Shown here one piece after another: positions 1-19,620 of a DNA stretch of 64,000 nucleotides (position 1 is the stretch's first letter; each line of letters starts with the position of its first letter). The translations under genes were made by a program, and so were the position numbers. The DNA is from Pachypanchax playfairii. Lineage: Eukaryota; Chordata; Actinopteri; Cyprinodontiformes; Aplocheilidae. Location of the stretch: positions 1,747,216-1,811,215 of the forward strand of contig SSNP01000042.1 of NCBI GenBank assembly GCA_006937955.1, written 5' to 3'. The notes under the pieces were generated by a model that worked only from the letters and a program-made list of their open reading frames with translations, was not told the origin of the DNA and searched no databases.

Positions 1-7019
<7,019 letters not shown>

Positions 7020-7429
7020 CTTGTATTGTCCTTTTAAAAAAGGCTTTGCAGGCCTCACAAGAAGCTACCCCATAGTGATACCCCGAGGCTATATCTCCAC
7101 AGACCAGGCACAGCCTCTTGGGGAGGGAGTTCAACATGTATTCGCACTTTATGGATGAGTCCTCCATGATGGTGCTGGAGCAGTCATCATAGCGCTTACG
7201 GCAGGAACCGGCGCTGAGCCCATTGGGGGTGAACATGGGTGGAGAGTCCAGGCCGTTCGAGTGGTTGTTCATAGCGTTGACATAGCCGCCGCTGGCGTCC
7301 GAGTTGCCGCTGGGGCTGTGGTGGCTGACTGTGTCGATAACCGAAGAGGGACTGGATGGCTCTGTCTTGATGTAGGACCCACAGCTGGAGGGTAAATGCC
7401 GTTCATCAGCGGCCATTCTATTTAGCAGC
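7020..7429 (-). CDS. esrrb: esrrb coding exon 2: A/B domain and first zinc finger
   Basis: This 410-nt exon has its acceptor CCTCCTAG just before 7429 and its donor CAAG|GTATTT at 7019. It encodes residues 18-153 plus one base of Gly154. Early in it lies IKTEPSSP (K38, S43), a phospho-dependent sumoylation motif (psi-K-x-E-x-x-S-P) known in ERR proteins; IKCE at K111 is a second possible SUMO site. HHSPSGNSDASGG and NGLDSPPMF match ESRRB better than ESRRG. The first C4 zinc finger uses C124, C127, C141 and C144 and contains the P-box EACKA, which in ERRs reads the AGGTCA half-site with a 5' TNA extension. A good internal start (MAADERH, A at -3 and G at +4) corresponds to the human short-form start MSSDDRHL. 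This is the most strongly supported gene segment in the window. Confidence 0.98.
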
Positions 7430-7904
7430 CTAGGAGGAATCAAACGGGGGAGGGTTTGATTGGAAAAGGGGGAGAGGATGGAGAAGGTGATTAGCAGAAA
7501 ATTTCAGAAGGTAATAAATCTTACCTGCCAGTGTACAACTCTACAAAATTTCTACGGTTGATTGATCTAACTGATTTCCTGAAAAACATACGTTAGCAAA
7601 GTGTTCATTAACATTTATCGATAAAAACAACTCCATTTGTTTTCAAATACTTCACAAAAAAAGACACCTGGGAATATCAAAATATTAAATTTCAATGAAA
7701 AACTACAAAAATAAGAGTGGTGAGAGCAACACTTGAAGTTAATCATTTCTGTTTTTTGACAGACATAATTTTCACATTATTAGGAAGTCATAAACATTAA
7801 ACCCATGTTCTCCATGTACTTTAGCAATCAGCTGTGGGGCAGTGTGGTCCATCTGATTGATCATTAGAACATATACATAACATTAATGCCATATAGTTTG
7901 GGTC

Positions 7905-7999
7905 TGCAATTTACTCTAGCCATTTAGATATCGATTTCACAATTCACAATTTCTTATTGCAGTGACAATAAAATTTGTGATATATTGTTCAGCCCTAAT
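7905..7999. mobile_element. Possible MITE fragment ending in a GGGCTGAACAATAT-like terminus
   Basis: Near 7980-7998 the plus strand reads GATATATTGTTCAGCCCTAA, the reverse complement of a terminus common in fish hAT-like elements. The preceding bases have the expected ATCGATTT/CACAATT texture. No matching opposite terminus was found. Confidence 0.3.
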
Positions 8000-10900
8000 C
8001 ACCACATCCTGAAATTCCCATCAACCAGCGAATCCCAAGTGCTTCATTAGCAACACATTGTTATAGTCCTTCAGAGAACAAATACACACAACTGCATCAC
8101 GAGTGTCTGCACACAGCTACACACCCTACTCACACAAAGCAAACACACAGACAGAAAGAGAGGAAAGTAGACGAGACTCTCTCACACATGCACACACACA
8201 AACACACATCCAGAGCAAATCAAAATGGGGGCATCTCAATAGTTTAAAGAGCACAGCGGACCTTGGCTTGTCTCCTTGAGTCAGCAGTCAACCAAAAGGA
8301 AACATGATGGCAAGATATTGACTTTTTCACTGTCTGTCTAATAACTGTATTTTGGAGTACATGTAATCTAATGCTGTAACGTGTGCAGACTAAAGTGCAG
8401 CCTTTTGACTGTGGCCACAAAATGCACTCTGAAGCCTTCCTTGCCCATATAAATGTATTTCAGTCCTGCTCTATAACCTTTAACTTGAAATTGCACGGAG
8501 TGAACGGTGGGTGGGAGGTAGTGGGGGTGGAGTGGGGGAGACTGGACCCAAAGCTGTTTCTTTGTGCAGATAGAGTGAACTGAAGAGGTGAACAAGGAGA
8601 GGAAATGAATTACTCAGTGTATTGGGGATGCTGTGTAGACACAGTAACCCCTTAGGGTTAAGACGAGGTCATACGCTAACATATACACACACCCGTTTGC
8701 ATTAGGCGCCACGGAAAGGGTAAAAGGTTGCTTGCACTTGCCTGCATTAGCAAAATTGAGCCTTGCATGGCTTATGCAAATGTAGATACAGGGGTTCTGA
8801 GGGAGTGGCAGCAAGACAACCCAAGTTGTGCCTTAGTTCCATTAGCATATTGCCAGGGTATGATGATGTTTACATATCTGATAAGTCAGTTTAGCATCAG
8901 AACTAGAAGAGGGAGGTGTTTTCAACTGGGCTCTAACTGTCTGATTGAAAAAGCTTCCAGGCTCAGGACATTTCAAAACAAACAGGAAATGGCAGGATGT
9001 GACTGCAGTAGCCTTTATTGGTCAGCCAGACAACTTCCTGCTCTCTCAGGCTGATTTAATTGTGAGGATGGGTGACGGAGGGGTTCAGGCCCAGGGGTCA
9101 GTGGGTCAACCTTATTTTCTCACCCTGGCTTCCAGGGCCCTTGGAGATGGGGGTCAGCGTGTCAAATTAAATCTCATTCCTGGGTTTCCCTCCCTGCTGT
9201 CATGTATATTCATCGGAGCTCCGGGTGCTGGGTTCTGGAAATTCACAAAAAGGTTAACTGCTAAAATAAATAATAAAAAATGTCCCCTGTTAAAACTGTT
9301 GACCTTGTGGAATAAGGCCTCGTGCATGAGCAGTCCTGGAATTCTCCTTCAAGTCCTCACTGTAGAAAACGAATTACACAACCAATTTACAGGTTTTTTT
9401 TTTCAGTTACTTACAATTTAAATAATGTATTTATCCTTCATTTACTCTTTAATGTCCTTGCAGTAACAGAGAAAGTGAATCCTCTTCTTTCTAAAATAGA
9501 ACTTGCTGCCATCGATAATGAATGCAGATTGCATCCCTATAAATTAACACGCACCTCTGTGTTCATCTGCTTTATGCTCCATGTCTCAGATGGATATGTG
9601 CACCTGCACGATAGGCCACCTGCACTTGGCTTATTAAAGGCGATATATTAAAACGTAGGAGCACAAGATGGCTCCATTTAGCTTTTATTTCACAAATTCA
9701 GCGCAAGCTTAACCCTAGTTCAAAGGCCATCCTCAGGGTGACACTTAGCATAATTGCATAAGTGTCTTAACTGTTTCCCCTCCAGCTCAATGTGGTCATT
9801 TATAATAAATGCGCAGACCAGAATACCCTTAACTCATTCTGCTGTGACACATTAGCACCACCACTATGCTTATGTTTTCAACAAGCCTGCTTATATTGAT
9901 TAATGATATGGAGGAAATACTAACCACTTAAACCTGCTGTATTAATCAAATAGTCTAAAATATTTCTATAAATATGTGTAATCTCTAATAGGACAGGTCC
10001 AATTTAAATCTATAAATACAACTGCATGAGGAAAATGAATTATGAGCTTTAAATTATTTGACAGCAGCAATAGTTCCAATAAATAATTCAGCATGTGGGG
10101 CAGGTAGTAATTAGCTTGTGTGCTACACAGACAGAGCAGACAGGAAAGGGTTTGTTGAATTATCTGAGACTTGATGCTGTAAAATCTATAGTTCTTTCTT
10201 CCTTCCTCAAGGTAAGAGCTTTTTCAAATTCTGCTGCCTGGCTGCCCAAAGGAACAGCTCCCTTCTAAGACACAGTATCTCCCCTTTTCTTTTTTTTTTC
10301 TCCTCTTTCTCTCTGTTCCTCCTCCTTTTGTTCCCTTTGTACCGATCAAAATTCATGCTGAGTAGTAGGTTATGGGCCCGCAAACGCACACTGCGCAGTT
10401 TGGTTTTAATCTGATTCCACCTGGCCCTCCTAACAGCATTTCAGATCCCTAATATCATTCCACCGGTGCTGCTGTGACCAGGATTAGCTGGCCTAACGAT
10501 CTGGCAGCTCGTCTCATGCTCACTGTTCCTCCACTTCCACCAGAAGTGTAGCGCTCTTATTCTTCTTGTCTCAACACTTTTCTCACCTGCAAGCAAAATT
10601 CTGAACATTGGGTCACACTGGTGTAAAACTTTGAATCTAATTGAGTCAATTTGTAGGTATTCCTGCAAGAGCTACCATCCTGCTTCTTTAGAATAAAGAC
10701 TCTCTTCTGTGTGAGTCCAACACAGTCACTGTTTTATGTTCGAACTAAATCTGTGCCTGAAAATCTGCTCCAACAGTGAGTCATTTCTTAGAGATTCGCC
10801 AAAAGAAGTCAAAAACATTATTTTATAACATTTGCTCACCTCATCCCAGAGTGTCACATCACTGCTACCTGATCAGACTCTGTGAGTGAGGAGAAAGAGG

Positions 10901-12916
10901 TTGATGGTGGGGGTTGACATCAGAAAGCAGGGTGATTGTGATATCAGATGCCCCAGTAGGGGCAAATCTGTCTTGAAGGCCTCAGGCGATGTGGCCTGAT
11001 AAGCCACTGGCCCCAGAGTCAGCGCTTGTGGGACGAACTCAATTAGCTCCTGACAGACCTCCTCTCAGCCCTGCTCAGCCTCCCCAACACAGCCAGACCC
11101 ACCAGCAGCTGCCATGCTGACCTCTCCTCCGGGGGCCACTGCCACCTTTTAGCGTTCCAACACACAAAGCCAGGGGACTCATTTTTGAGGAAGAACTGAA
11201 ACCAAAATCTGCACAGCGCCAGAAAGATCCTAAAACATACATTTAGAAGCTTGTTTGCCACCCGGGGTGCTTGGTGTGCGTTCTCACAGGAGAGCATTGA
11301 TTAAAAAAAAGAAAAAAAAAAAGATAGATGCTCTTAGAAGTGGTTGTTCTGAGCCTCAAGGAAATTCCAAAACATGCTTCACAGAAACATTAAAGATTTT
11401 TGTAACTGGTTCCAGGTTAATAACAATCAGGGGAATAGGAGTCCAAAGGACTCTTGGGAAAATGTATGAGAGTGTGTATCTGTTGTGTACTAGTTTACGT
11501 TTGAGTGTGTGTTTATTCTGAAGACAGAAGATGAAAAATGGAAATCTGGGGGAGGAGGGTTGGTTGGCGGCTGTGCTTCGGTTGGAGGCAAACCCAGAAC
11601 TCCAGAGGGACCAATTCTAATCTATGACAAAGAGGCCCCTAATTTTGGAGTTTCTCATTCATTAGTCCTGCTCTGACAGAGAGATGACTGAGAGGAGGGG
11701 GGTTGGACCTGAAGAGAGAGGAGGGGCCTCTCTATTAGCAGATATGCCAGACACCTTAGGAGAAGCTGACAGAGATTTATGATGTGCAGATTTACAGAGG
11801 CAAACAAAAGGGAAAACAAGGAGACAGAAAAATGAGAAGAGCAGGAAAAAGAAAGTGAGCAAAGAGATGAATGAAGGAAAATAAGAGAAGAGACAGAGAA
11901 AGCAGTGTTTATTGTTTGAATGGTAGGCGAAGGTCCCCTGGATCAATAGTGGAAAGGCTACTAGTGCAGGGTTACCCTCGTGGCTCTGCAGGCTGGGTAA
12001 CTAAGTTTTTTAAGGCTGCAGCAGAGGATTATATTTAGCTGCTTTATAGCGATGTCATTGTAGTCTTTATTAAGCCATGAGCTCACTCCACTATGACAAC
12101 ATGAGCTCCATGCTCTAGCAACACCATGAGATAGAGCAGATCACATCTATTGATCCCTCTCCTTCCTGTTCAAGAGATGCTGCTGGCAGGAAAGACGGGT
12201 CCTCTCGTGATACGGGCACTGCCGTTCGTCTGACGTAAACTGTCTGGGTCGCTCTGGGCAGATCTAGTTCTTCAGAGGGGCTGATTTCAGGATGTTGATG
12301 GAAGTGAGTGACTAATGATAGAGCTACTGTCAGTGGAGGTTGGGGGGTGGTTGTCCAAGCAACGAGTTAACAATCATCTATGCAGATCCCAAAGGAAAAA
12401 CTCTCTGCAGAATTAGTTCATCATACAGTATGTTCAAACAAAGTTCTTGGATTATTCCCGCGTGCTACATTTGGGATAAAATTTCTAATTTTGCTTTTTC
12501 ATTAAAAAAGATTCGTTTTCATTAGCTCCATTATGAGGCACAGTCATGGTATAATTTAACAACATAAATTAACAATGGGTCTAGAAATCTAGAAGAAAAG
12601 GTAATTATAGTCAGCTGGTAAAAATAACCATTAAAAACCTTTTCCATTATCTTCCAAAGCTTGTCACATGGTAAACAGCATGTTGTATGTTATGCACTGC
12701 CGAAAATATCTTAACACTTCATTGGTGCTCTCCGCCTTCACAGGATAAGTTTTAAAATGATATATTCTGTTGTGAGAGACCAAATTATGCAAACATGATG
12801 GTTACTAAGTACTAATTGCACTTTTGTTAGATAAATCTTATATTTGTCTTATTATGGCACGTCATCATATCTTCAAAAACCACAAGGAATTTCTAACCAG
12901 TAACCAATAGCATGAT

Positions 12917-13037
12917 TAAACAAACAAACAAACAAACAAACAAACAAACAAACAAACAAACAAACAAACAAACAAACAAACAAACAAACAAACAAACAAA
13001 CAAACAAACAAATAAATAAATAAATAAATAAATAAAT
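12917..13037. repeat. (CAAA)n-(TAAA)n microsatellite
   Basis: About 24 CAAA units run without visible interruption and change near 13012 into about six TAAA units. It lies within the first esrrb intron. Confidence 0.97.
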
Positions 13038-14156
13038 CAGCACTGGTTGACATATTTTAATGTCCGTGTTAATTATAACTGTAGATAGTTACATAATATG
13101 GAATTTGAACTTTATTAAATTATTATAAAGTCACAAAGTCAATTGGTTTTTAATGCAAAATGTAAATAGATTTGAAAAAAGTAAGAAATATGGTTGTGAG
13201 ATATTCCTGACTGTGTTGTGTGTGTTTGTGTGTCACAAACAGAGAAATATTATTACAGCAGGTTAAGGCTATTTAACACAGTCGAATGTAAATCACAGGT
13301 TTAGACACAGTCACTGTGCATACAGGGGGTAGGAGGCATAGAGCCATGCATGAAATTACTTCATTAATCTTTTTCTGATAGGCTGTCCTTGTTTAGGGGG
13401 GAAACTCTACCTGCCTAAAACAAAGATCTAGCCCCCCCAATAAATTATCCTGCTCTATAGAAGAAGATAGAAACATAAAAACACAAACACAAGCGCACAC
13501 ACAAATAAGCCGTGCAATATTAACGGGCCCGAAATCTGCCGGTTTATCAGATGGTGATTTAAACACAATCAGATGTGTCAATGTTTGCAAAGGCTCACGG
13601 TTGCTGTGTAATCATGGCTCACAGGAACAATTTAAAAGGATGATATCACATTTTTATCCAGATGAAAATACAACTTCATTTCTCACGTTTAAAATGTACC
13701 TTGAAGCAGAGATTCCAAAAATAAAAAAAAAAACCTCCACAGTGGAATAATCTTACTAAAAAACTCCATTGTTATGAGCGTCACACAGCGTGGCAGTGCA
13801 CATAGTCGCAGCTATAGCGTCTAGCTTTTTACAGGCTCATCTCTACCAGCTGCCACATATTCTCTATAAATAGTGCTGGTAATAAAAAGGTGGTTGGGCC
13901 TAACTGATTTATACGCTGGTGTCCACCACCACACCATTCAGGAATAATTAAACTTTGGGGTTATTTCCTGAATTAATGTGTCTCCTTCGAGGGGGGGGGG
14001 GTTCACAACATCTCGTGTCACAGGTTCAACAGCCAGTCACTCAATGTGACCATTTGATTCCACTTAGAGCTGTAGGAGTGATTTCAAAGGAAGACATTTT
14101 AATGTGAACATGTTTTGCGACCAGGAGGGAAACTCACACACACAGATCCACCATAG

Positions 14157-14300
14157 GGTTGCACAATATATGGAAAATGTTCTCATATCATAGAGCATTT
14201 CAATAAAGACAGAGCATGTGGGTTCCTCACAGCTGATATCGTCCTCACAATATTCAATGATAATATTGTTATTTTGCATCTTCCTGTTATCGTGCAGCAC
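14157..14300. mobile_element. Degenerate hAT-type MITE-like relic
   Basis: The left end reads GGTTGCACAATATA and the reverse complement of the right end reads TGCTGCACGATAAC. They share TGCAC-ATA in inverted orientation about 115 bases apart. The sequence between has repeated AT-rich ATCGT/AATATTG stretches. Short non-autonomous elements opening with 'GGGCTGCACGATAT' are common in fish genomes as remembered. Ends are diverged and no target duplication is obvious. Confidence 0.4.
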
Positions 14301-16599
14301 GAGTTCAAACACACAGAGAGAGAAGAAGTCTGTCAGTTATTCAATCACCATGTGACAATAATCTGATTGTTTTTAAATTTGCTCTATATATTTGTTTCAC
14401 TGAACATTCAAACATCTGGAATCAAACTTAAACAAAACATCAAAGGAGTAAATCATGACCCTTCCATGAGTTAACAGGTGATTTCTGGTCACCGGGTTAA
14501 TCTCCTGCACACATGTTAAATATGAAACACACTGGATGGGAGACTTTGTTACTGATTTTTTTGAAAAGTGAAAAAAAAGAAAAGAAAAAGGAAAACAAAT
14601 ATATTTCTTCTAACAGTTATGAAGCTTTTCAGTCTTGTGCACAGAAGAGTCGCTGGAGCTGTCAGCGAGAATCAGAGCTGCTACAGTGACGGACGGTTTC
14701 AATATTGATTCCATAAATAAACAAAGCTAACCATCGATCCTAATGTTATTTTGCATTTCAATTACTGCTCTGAAACATAACCTTCAAACAACTGACCGCT
14801 CAATACCAATAGCCTTTGCTGATAAACACCCTTATAGTTACCCACCTTACATCACATCTTCCAACCAGCTACGAATTACCGGATCTGGAATTGGTACCAA
14901 ATAACTGCAAAAACTTTACATATGTCACACTCAAATGTAAAATTTGTTCCCCCACTTATTTTCTCTTGTTTGTGAGTTTGAATACCTGCACTTGCATGTG
15001 TGAGTGAATGAAGAGGAGCCCTTCAGCGTCGGAGCAACAGGAAGAAGTGCTGACGCAACGTGTCAGTGATAGCACTCTGCTGCCACAAGGGCATGAGAGC
15101 CCACACAGGCTAGCATTATCCTTCTACACTAATGGACCCGGTTATTTTTAAACAGATTCTCACACTGCGGTGGAGGTGTCCAAGGTTACTTTGGACGAGA
15201 AATCCGGAGAGGCGCGTGCAGTGAAGGCTTGGTGGTTTCCATGCAGGTGGATGTTGTGAGATAGTCAAAGAAGCGTGGCAGATTACACCAAGAGGTGTAA
15301 AGAGTAAACATAATATCTCAACGATGACGTGCTATGAGACTGGGATTCTGCTAAATTCAACACAAATACTGAAAGATCTTCCTCAAACTAAGAGCTAATG
15401 ATCAATTTGATTAGAAAAAACGTGAACATTTTTTGAAATTCTAGATATTTTTCAATCAATAAACGAGCAGAAGAATGAAAGACATGCAGCTGCTCTTTTT
15501 AAGCCAAACTGAGAATCAAGCTAACGTCTATGAAATTGAAGATTTCAACAACCACAGACTGCCAAGCCACTGTGAATGCCCATTTTGCCCTGTAGAGGGA
15601 AAACATTCTCCCACAGTTCAGTCTGAGCTGAATGACATATTTACAGTAAGAGTAATGATACTAAATACCAGGAATGAGAGTGCTCCAGCGTGGTCATTGG
15701 ACTCAGGAATCTCTCTAATGAATTGGACAACAAAGCCCTGTTGATACAAGGAAGAAGTATTTAGAATTGGACAACAATCTCAGCTCAAGCAGAATAGCTT
15801 CTCTTCTAATCACACAAAATCGGAAATCTGCCTAAAAACTGTGAGCGATGAAGAGGATGGGAGTGCGACAAGTGGGGACTGGCTGAGTTGTAGAGGCCAC
15901 CAGCTCCTGGCTCACAGCAGGGTGGCCGTCCTCGTCCAGGAGGCTCTTCTGGTAATGTATTCCGAAACCAAATTACGGTAAGCTGATCCCATCTGGATAG
16001 CGTCTGTGTGCGGCTGCTTTGGTTACTCACCACTGCATCTAGCCTGTGATAGCATCTCCATGAAGACAGCAAAAATCTGATTAACCCAATAACGACGAAA
16101 CACTTGGTCAAAGAGCAAAGAGCTTTTAACTTAAGATACACTAATGCAATTCCCTCGCCTTGTTTTCTGAAACCTAATAAGAATCAAGTGGACGGACTGG
16201 GAGAGATGGGTGTTCGCGGGCTCTAATGCAGCAAGCTGGGAATGAAGTCAAATAAATTGAAATCTAATTCATCACTGTGTGCTAACTTCTTTCCGCCTCT
16301 CGAAAAATACATTAAAAAGCTCTTATTTCAAGAAGGGAAATTGGATAGCCTTGTTAGTTTATTGCAGTGGCTTTGGCAGGGCTTAAGGAAAACATGGGTG
16401 CTGATGGATCATTTAGAAATGAGAAAGAAAAAAAAAATCTCAACTCGGTAAAAATACATAAATAACATGTTTTCAGGCAACTTATGAGGAACTTGCACTG
16501 GCAGCTGTAAGTGACTTGTGAATAGTGTGAACAGCAGCTACAGAACACGATTCCCATCAAACCCAGACGCAGTCATCATCTCACTTTGACATAAATTTG

Positions 16600-18360
16600 T
16601 AGAATAACAAGGAAATGTAACTTACAAGAGGCAATAAAACACACTTGCACTGAAAATTAGATTACTGAATACTGAATAAAAATAATCTTTCACATGATTA
16701 TGCTGTTAGTAATATTAACATCTGTGAATAAACAAGAAGAGAGTGTCAGAGAAAATTCCCTGAGTCAATTAGCTGTATACTGAAGTCATTCCAACTCGAT
16801 TCCGTACTAATTACATGGAGCACAAATCATTTCCTCAAACCATCACAGTCACAGTAAGATTTTAGGGTGGAGAAATAAAAAAAACTAGAGTACAATTAAC
16901 TAAAGAAGAGACTGAAAAATAATGACAATGATAAATATCCTTAACAATAAACTGGAAGCAGGAATCATTTCTGTTCGAGAAAGCTGTGACATCTTGTTCT
17001 AGGAAAGAAAGAAAATATTTGATATCTTACATTTTATCAGCTACCTCAGGAAATGTTTGAATTATATAAGTAAATCCTAATAATTACATTTAAAAGAGTT
17101 TATTAATGAATATAAAACATTTTACAGTAGACATACTTTTCATGTCAAACATCTACTTCAAAATTTTCAATCTACTTAAAATTTAACAACAGATTTTAAA
17201 TATGAATTATTGCTATTTATCATTTATATAAAAATCTAAACAATTTTATAATGACAGTTTTTTTTCCCCAAAAAAGTATAATTGACTTATTTTATTTATA
17301 AGATGCAATGAAAAATAAAAATTAATGTCAGTATAAATGTATTGATTTTAGCTCTTACTGATTATTGGACAAGTGACAAAGATTTTGCGTGTCCTACATT
17401 AAAGCATATAGTAATTAACAGGCTGCTGGATTTTAAAAAAAGACTGAAATGTGAATGAAAATGTCAAAAGGTTTTGCTTTTATTTTTTACCAATTGCATT
17501 GAATACACTGAACATTTTTATTAAACTATATATCAGAGGAAATTATTAGAAAATAAACGAGACTCTGATTTTAGATTATAAATTAGTTTCAATTTACTGA
17601 GTTGTGCAAAGACCTGATTTTATTATTCAGGGATTGGTATTAAAAATGAAGGAATACAGAACAGATACACAACATAAGAAGAATATATTATAACTTATCA
17701 AACTTAAAATAAAACAGTTTCCACTTTATTACAGCTGATTGTGTGATTTGGTATTAGGGTGTATAACAGTTTAAACAGAACTTCTACAATTGATTTTTTA
17801 AAAGAAAAACATAAAAATAATAACTTTTTTAAAATGTTCTACAATATTTAAAGTAACACAAATGTGTAAAACAAACTGTTTAATCAGAACAATTTTTCAC
17901 CGAAGTGATGCTTAAAAAATGTCTAAAAAACTACAAATGATTAAACTTGGTACAATCACCAGAAAATGATTTAAAAGACCATGTAATCAAACAGTTAATA
18001 AAATTCTAGCCTGTATTTTGGAACATTTTTTCATATTCTGGTGAATAAAATAGATTTTTTTTTAAACAGCTAATAACTGAAATGCCATTTAACATCTGGT
18101 ATGTCTTCCATATCACATACTTGTACATTTTATTTTGAAAATGATTTAAAAGGTTCATATAAAACAAACTGTAACAGTATTTTTTTTATTTCATGCATTA
18201 ACTTTAATTTGTTGCTATGAAATAATATTGTGTACAAAAAAACTAAAAAAAAAAAAACTGAACACAGTTTACAGTAAATAATTATATTTTCTTATAATTA
18301 AGGGTCAGTTATTTTGGTTTAAATGTAAAATTGAGTGATTTTTACAAACTTTTATCATGA
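16600..18360. other. AT-rich intronic stretch
   Basis: About 1.7 kb of strongly AT-rich sequence with A- and T-runs and stop codons in every frame. No exon, repeat unit or regulatory motif can be assigned. Confidence 0.6.
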
Positions 18361-18991
18361 AGCTCAGAGTGTCCCATCAGTCAGGAGCTGGAGAGACGGC
18401 AGCTCGCCTGACGTGCTGCTGACTGAAACAAACCTCCATTTTCACTGAGATTACAAGGTCCTTTCAGTCCTTGTTTCTACTTACAAAAATATATCAAACC
18501 ATGTACTTTATCCTCTCCAGTTCCAAAGATTCCTGTTAATCTCGCAATATTATTCTCATTTCTCCTTTGCTCTAACAACAATCAGCAAACAAGTGGAAAA
18601 AATACACACTTTGCTTTCTTTGCAGAGGTGGAAGGCAGTCAATCATGCTAAAATCAATCATGCTTTGGATGTGACTCATAAATAGAAGCATACACGATGT
18701 GCTTACACAATAACTCGTGCACCTGCTCAGTCAAGTCCAGCATGACTTCAAATCCCTCAAACTAAAACAAGTGCATATTTTAAAGTGAGCTGGTGGAAAG
18801 AGTGTGTGAACAGAGATGCCCGGAAAAGAAACCCCACTGACGTTAACGAGGAAAAGTTAAGTGTCTAAACTTTTAGGTTGAAGAAACATAAAAAAACATG
18901 GAGTCAAGAAAGGAAAAACAGCAAAACTGCAAGACAACAGCTGGGTTAAAGAGAAAAGTGACAGGAGGAAAGAGAAACGAGGTGCACCTAC

Positions 18992-19041
18992 TGGTTATGA
19001 TAGCTGAGAGGGTCTGGAAGACAAAGTTCGGAAATGTCCAT
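18992..19041 (-). CDS. esrrb: esrrb coding exon 1: N-terminal 16 codons of estrogen-related receptor beta
   Basis: The reverse strand reads MDISELCLPDPLSYHN followed by CA, with the codon completed as CAG (Gln) by the first G of the exon at 7429. This closely matches the start of mammalian ESRRB long forms (remembered as MDVSELCIPDPLGYHNQ) and resembles the ESRRG start MDSVELCLPESF. The 50-nt exon is followed directly by a donor, CCA|GTAGGT, with GT at 18991-18990. Joining it to the next exon gives HNQLLNRM, the conserved ERR junction. The ATG at 19041-19039 has C at -3 and G at +4, so its context is weak to moderate, and it overlaps the stop of a short uORF. The peptide opens the disordered A/B region of a nuclear orphan receptor that binds DNA as monomer or dimer. 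Identification rests on remembered homologues plus exact splice phase. Confidence 0.93.
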
Positions 19042-19058
19042 CAGTCCAGTTTTAGCAT
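19041..19058 (-). promoter_or_regulatory. Upstream ORF (5 codons) overlapping the esrrb start codon
   Basis: On the transcript strand ATG-CTA-AAA-CTG-GAC-TGA encodes MLKLD and stops at 19041. The final A of its TGA is the A of the esrrb ATG (TGATG). Such one-base stop/start overlaps can permit termination-coupled reinitiation or reduce main-frame translation. Its use depends on the 5'UTR containing this stretch, which is very likely because it lies immediately upstream of the start. Confidence 0.6.
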
Positions 19059-19620
19059 TCCAGGAATGAGAGGAAGAGGAAAGAGAAAACAACTGAGACC
19101 CGCTTCTTCCCCAAATGATGGCACAGCACCCTCAGAGACAACGCTGCCGAAAAGCCCCTCCAGCACCGCTCCCCCCCAGCCTGCACAGGTATGTCGGGCT
19201 CTGATGAATTGAGTGTGTGTGCATGTGTGTTCTGTATGTGTGTTTGTGTATATATATATATATATGAGTGTGTGAGGGAGAGAAAGAGTGTCTGAGTGTA
19301 TGCAAGTGAATGTGTGTTACAGAGAAAGAGGGAGAGAGAGGTGAAGGGGAGAGGGATGGACAGACAGAGAGGTAAAAGGGGGGTGAGAGACAGAGAAGCG
19401 CAGGCAGCAGCGGGATGAGCGCTAAGATGGAGAGAGCATGAGAGTGCGAGTGAGAGGAATGACTCTTTCCATGCTCGGGATAGGGCTCTTTAAGACTCAA
19501 GGGCTTGATGAATATGGAACAGCTGCTGTTGGCTGGCTCTGAGGGGCAGGACTTAAAGCGACAGAGGGGCCGGCGGAGCACCGGGGAGGAGGGATCCAAA
19601 TGCTCACTCGCACTCTCCGC
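19042..19620 (-). promoter_or_regulatory. esrrb: Putative esrrb promoter and 5'UTR
   Basis: This stretch lies directly upstream of the first coding exon. Its distal part (about 19450-19610) is GC-richer, with CCGCCGGCCCC-type sequence, a GTCGCTTTAAGT stretch and a TTAAAGAGCC stretch, followed on the transcript strand by a long CU-rich tract (about 19320-19400). A CA/TA microsatellite sits at about 19211-19266. A possible splice acceptor (CCTGTGCAG, AG at 19182-19181) lies 140 bases before the ATG, so the microsatellite and CU tract may be intronic in some transcripts. The transcription start is not determined. The assignment follows from position and composition only. Confidence 0.5.

Larger units (their letters stand above)
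7430..18991 (-). other. esrrb intron between coding exons 1 and 2 (11.6 kb)
   Basis: No coding exon is recognised. The intron contains a fish-type inverted-repeat relic near 14157-14300, a possible related relic near 7905-7999, the CAAA/TAAA microsatellite at 12917-13037, and a pyrimidine-rich tract at about 10275-10335. A markedly AT-rich stretch at about 16600-18360 lies just downstream of the first coding exon. Moderately GC stretches at 8650-9300 and 10380-11150 could be regulatory, but nothing specific is seen. Confidence 0.75.

Noticed and set aside
8945..9421. A 158-codon plus-strand frame in the esrrb intron
   Set aside because: No homology, overlapping another frame, no splice context.
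10275..10335. Pyrimidine-rich tract as a strong splice acceptor
   Set aside because: No exon with coding character follows on the plus strand.
18898..19212. A 104-codon plus-strand frame with KRK motifs and a CACAG|GTATGT donor
   Set aside because: It lies antisense to the identified esrrb first exon and 5'UTR and has no recognisable homologue.
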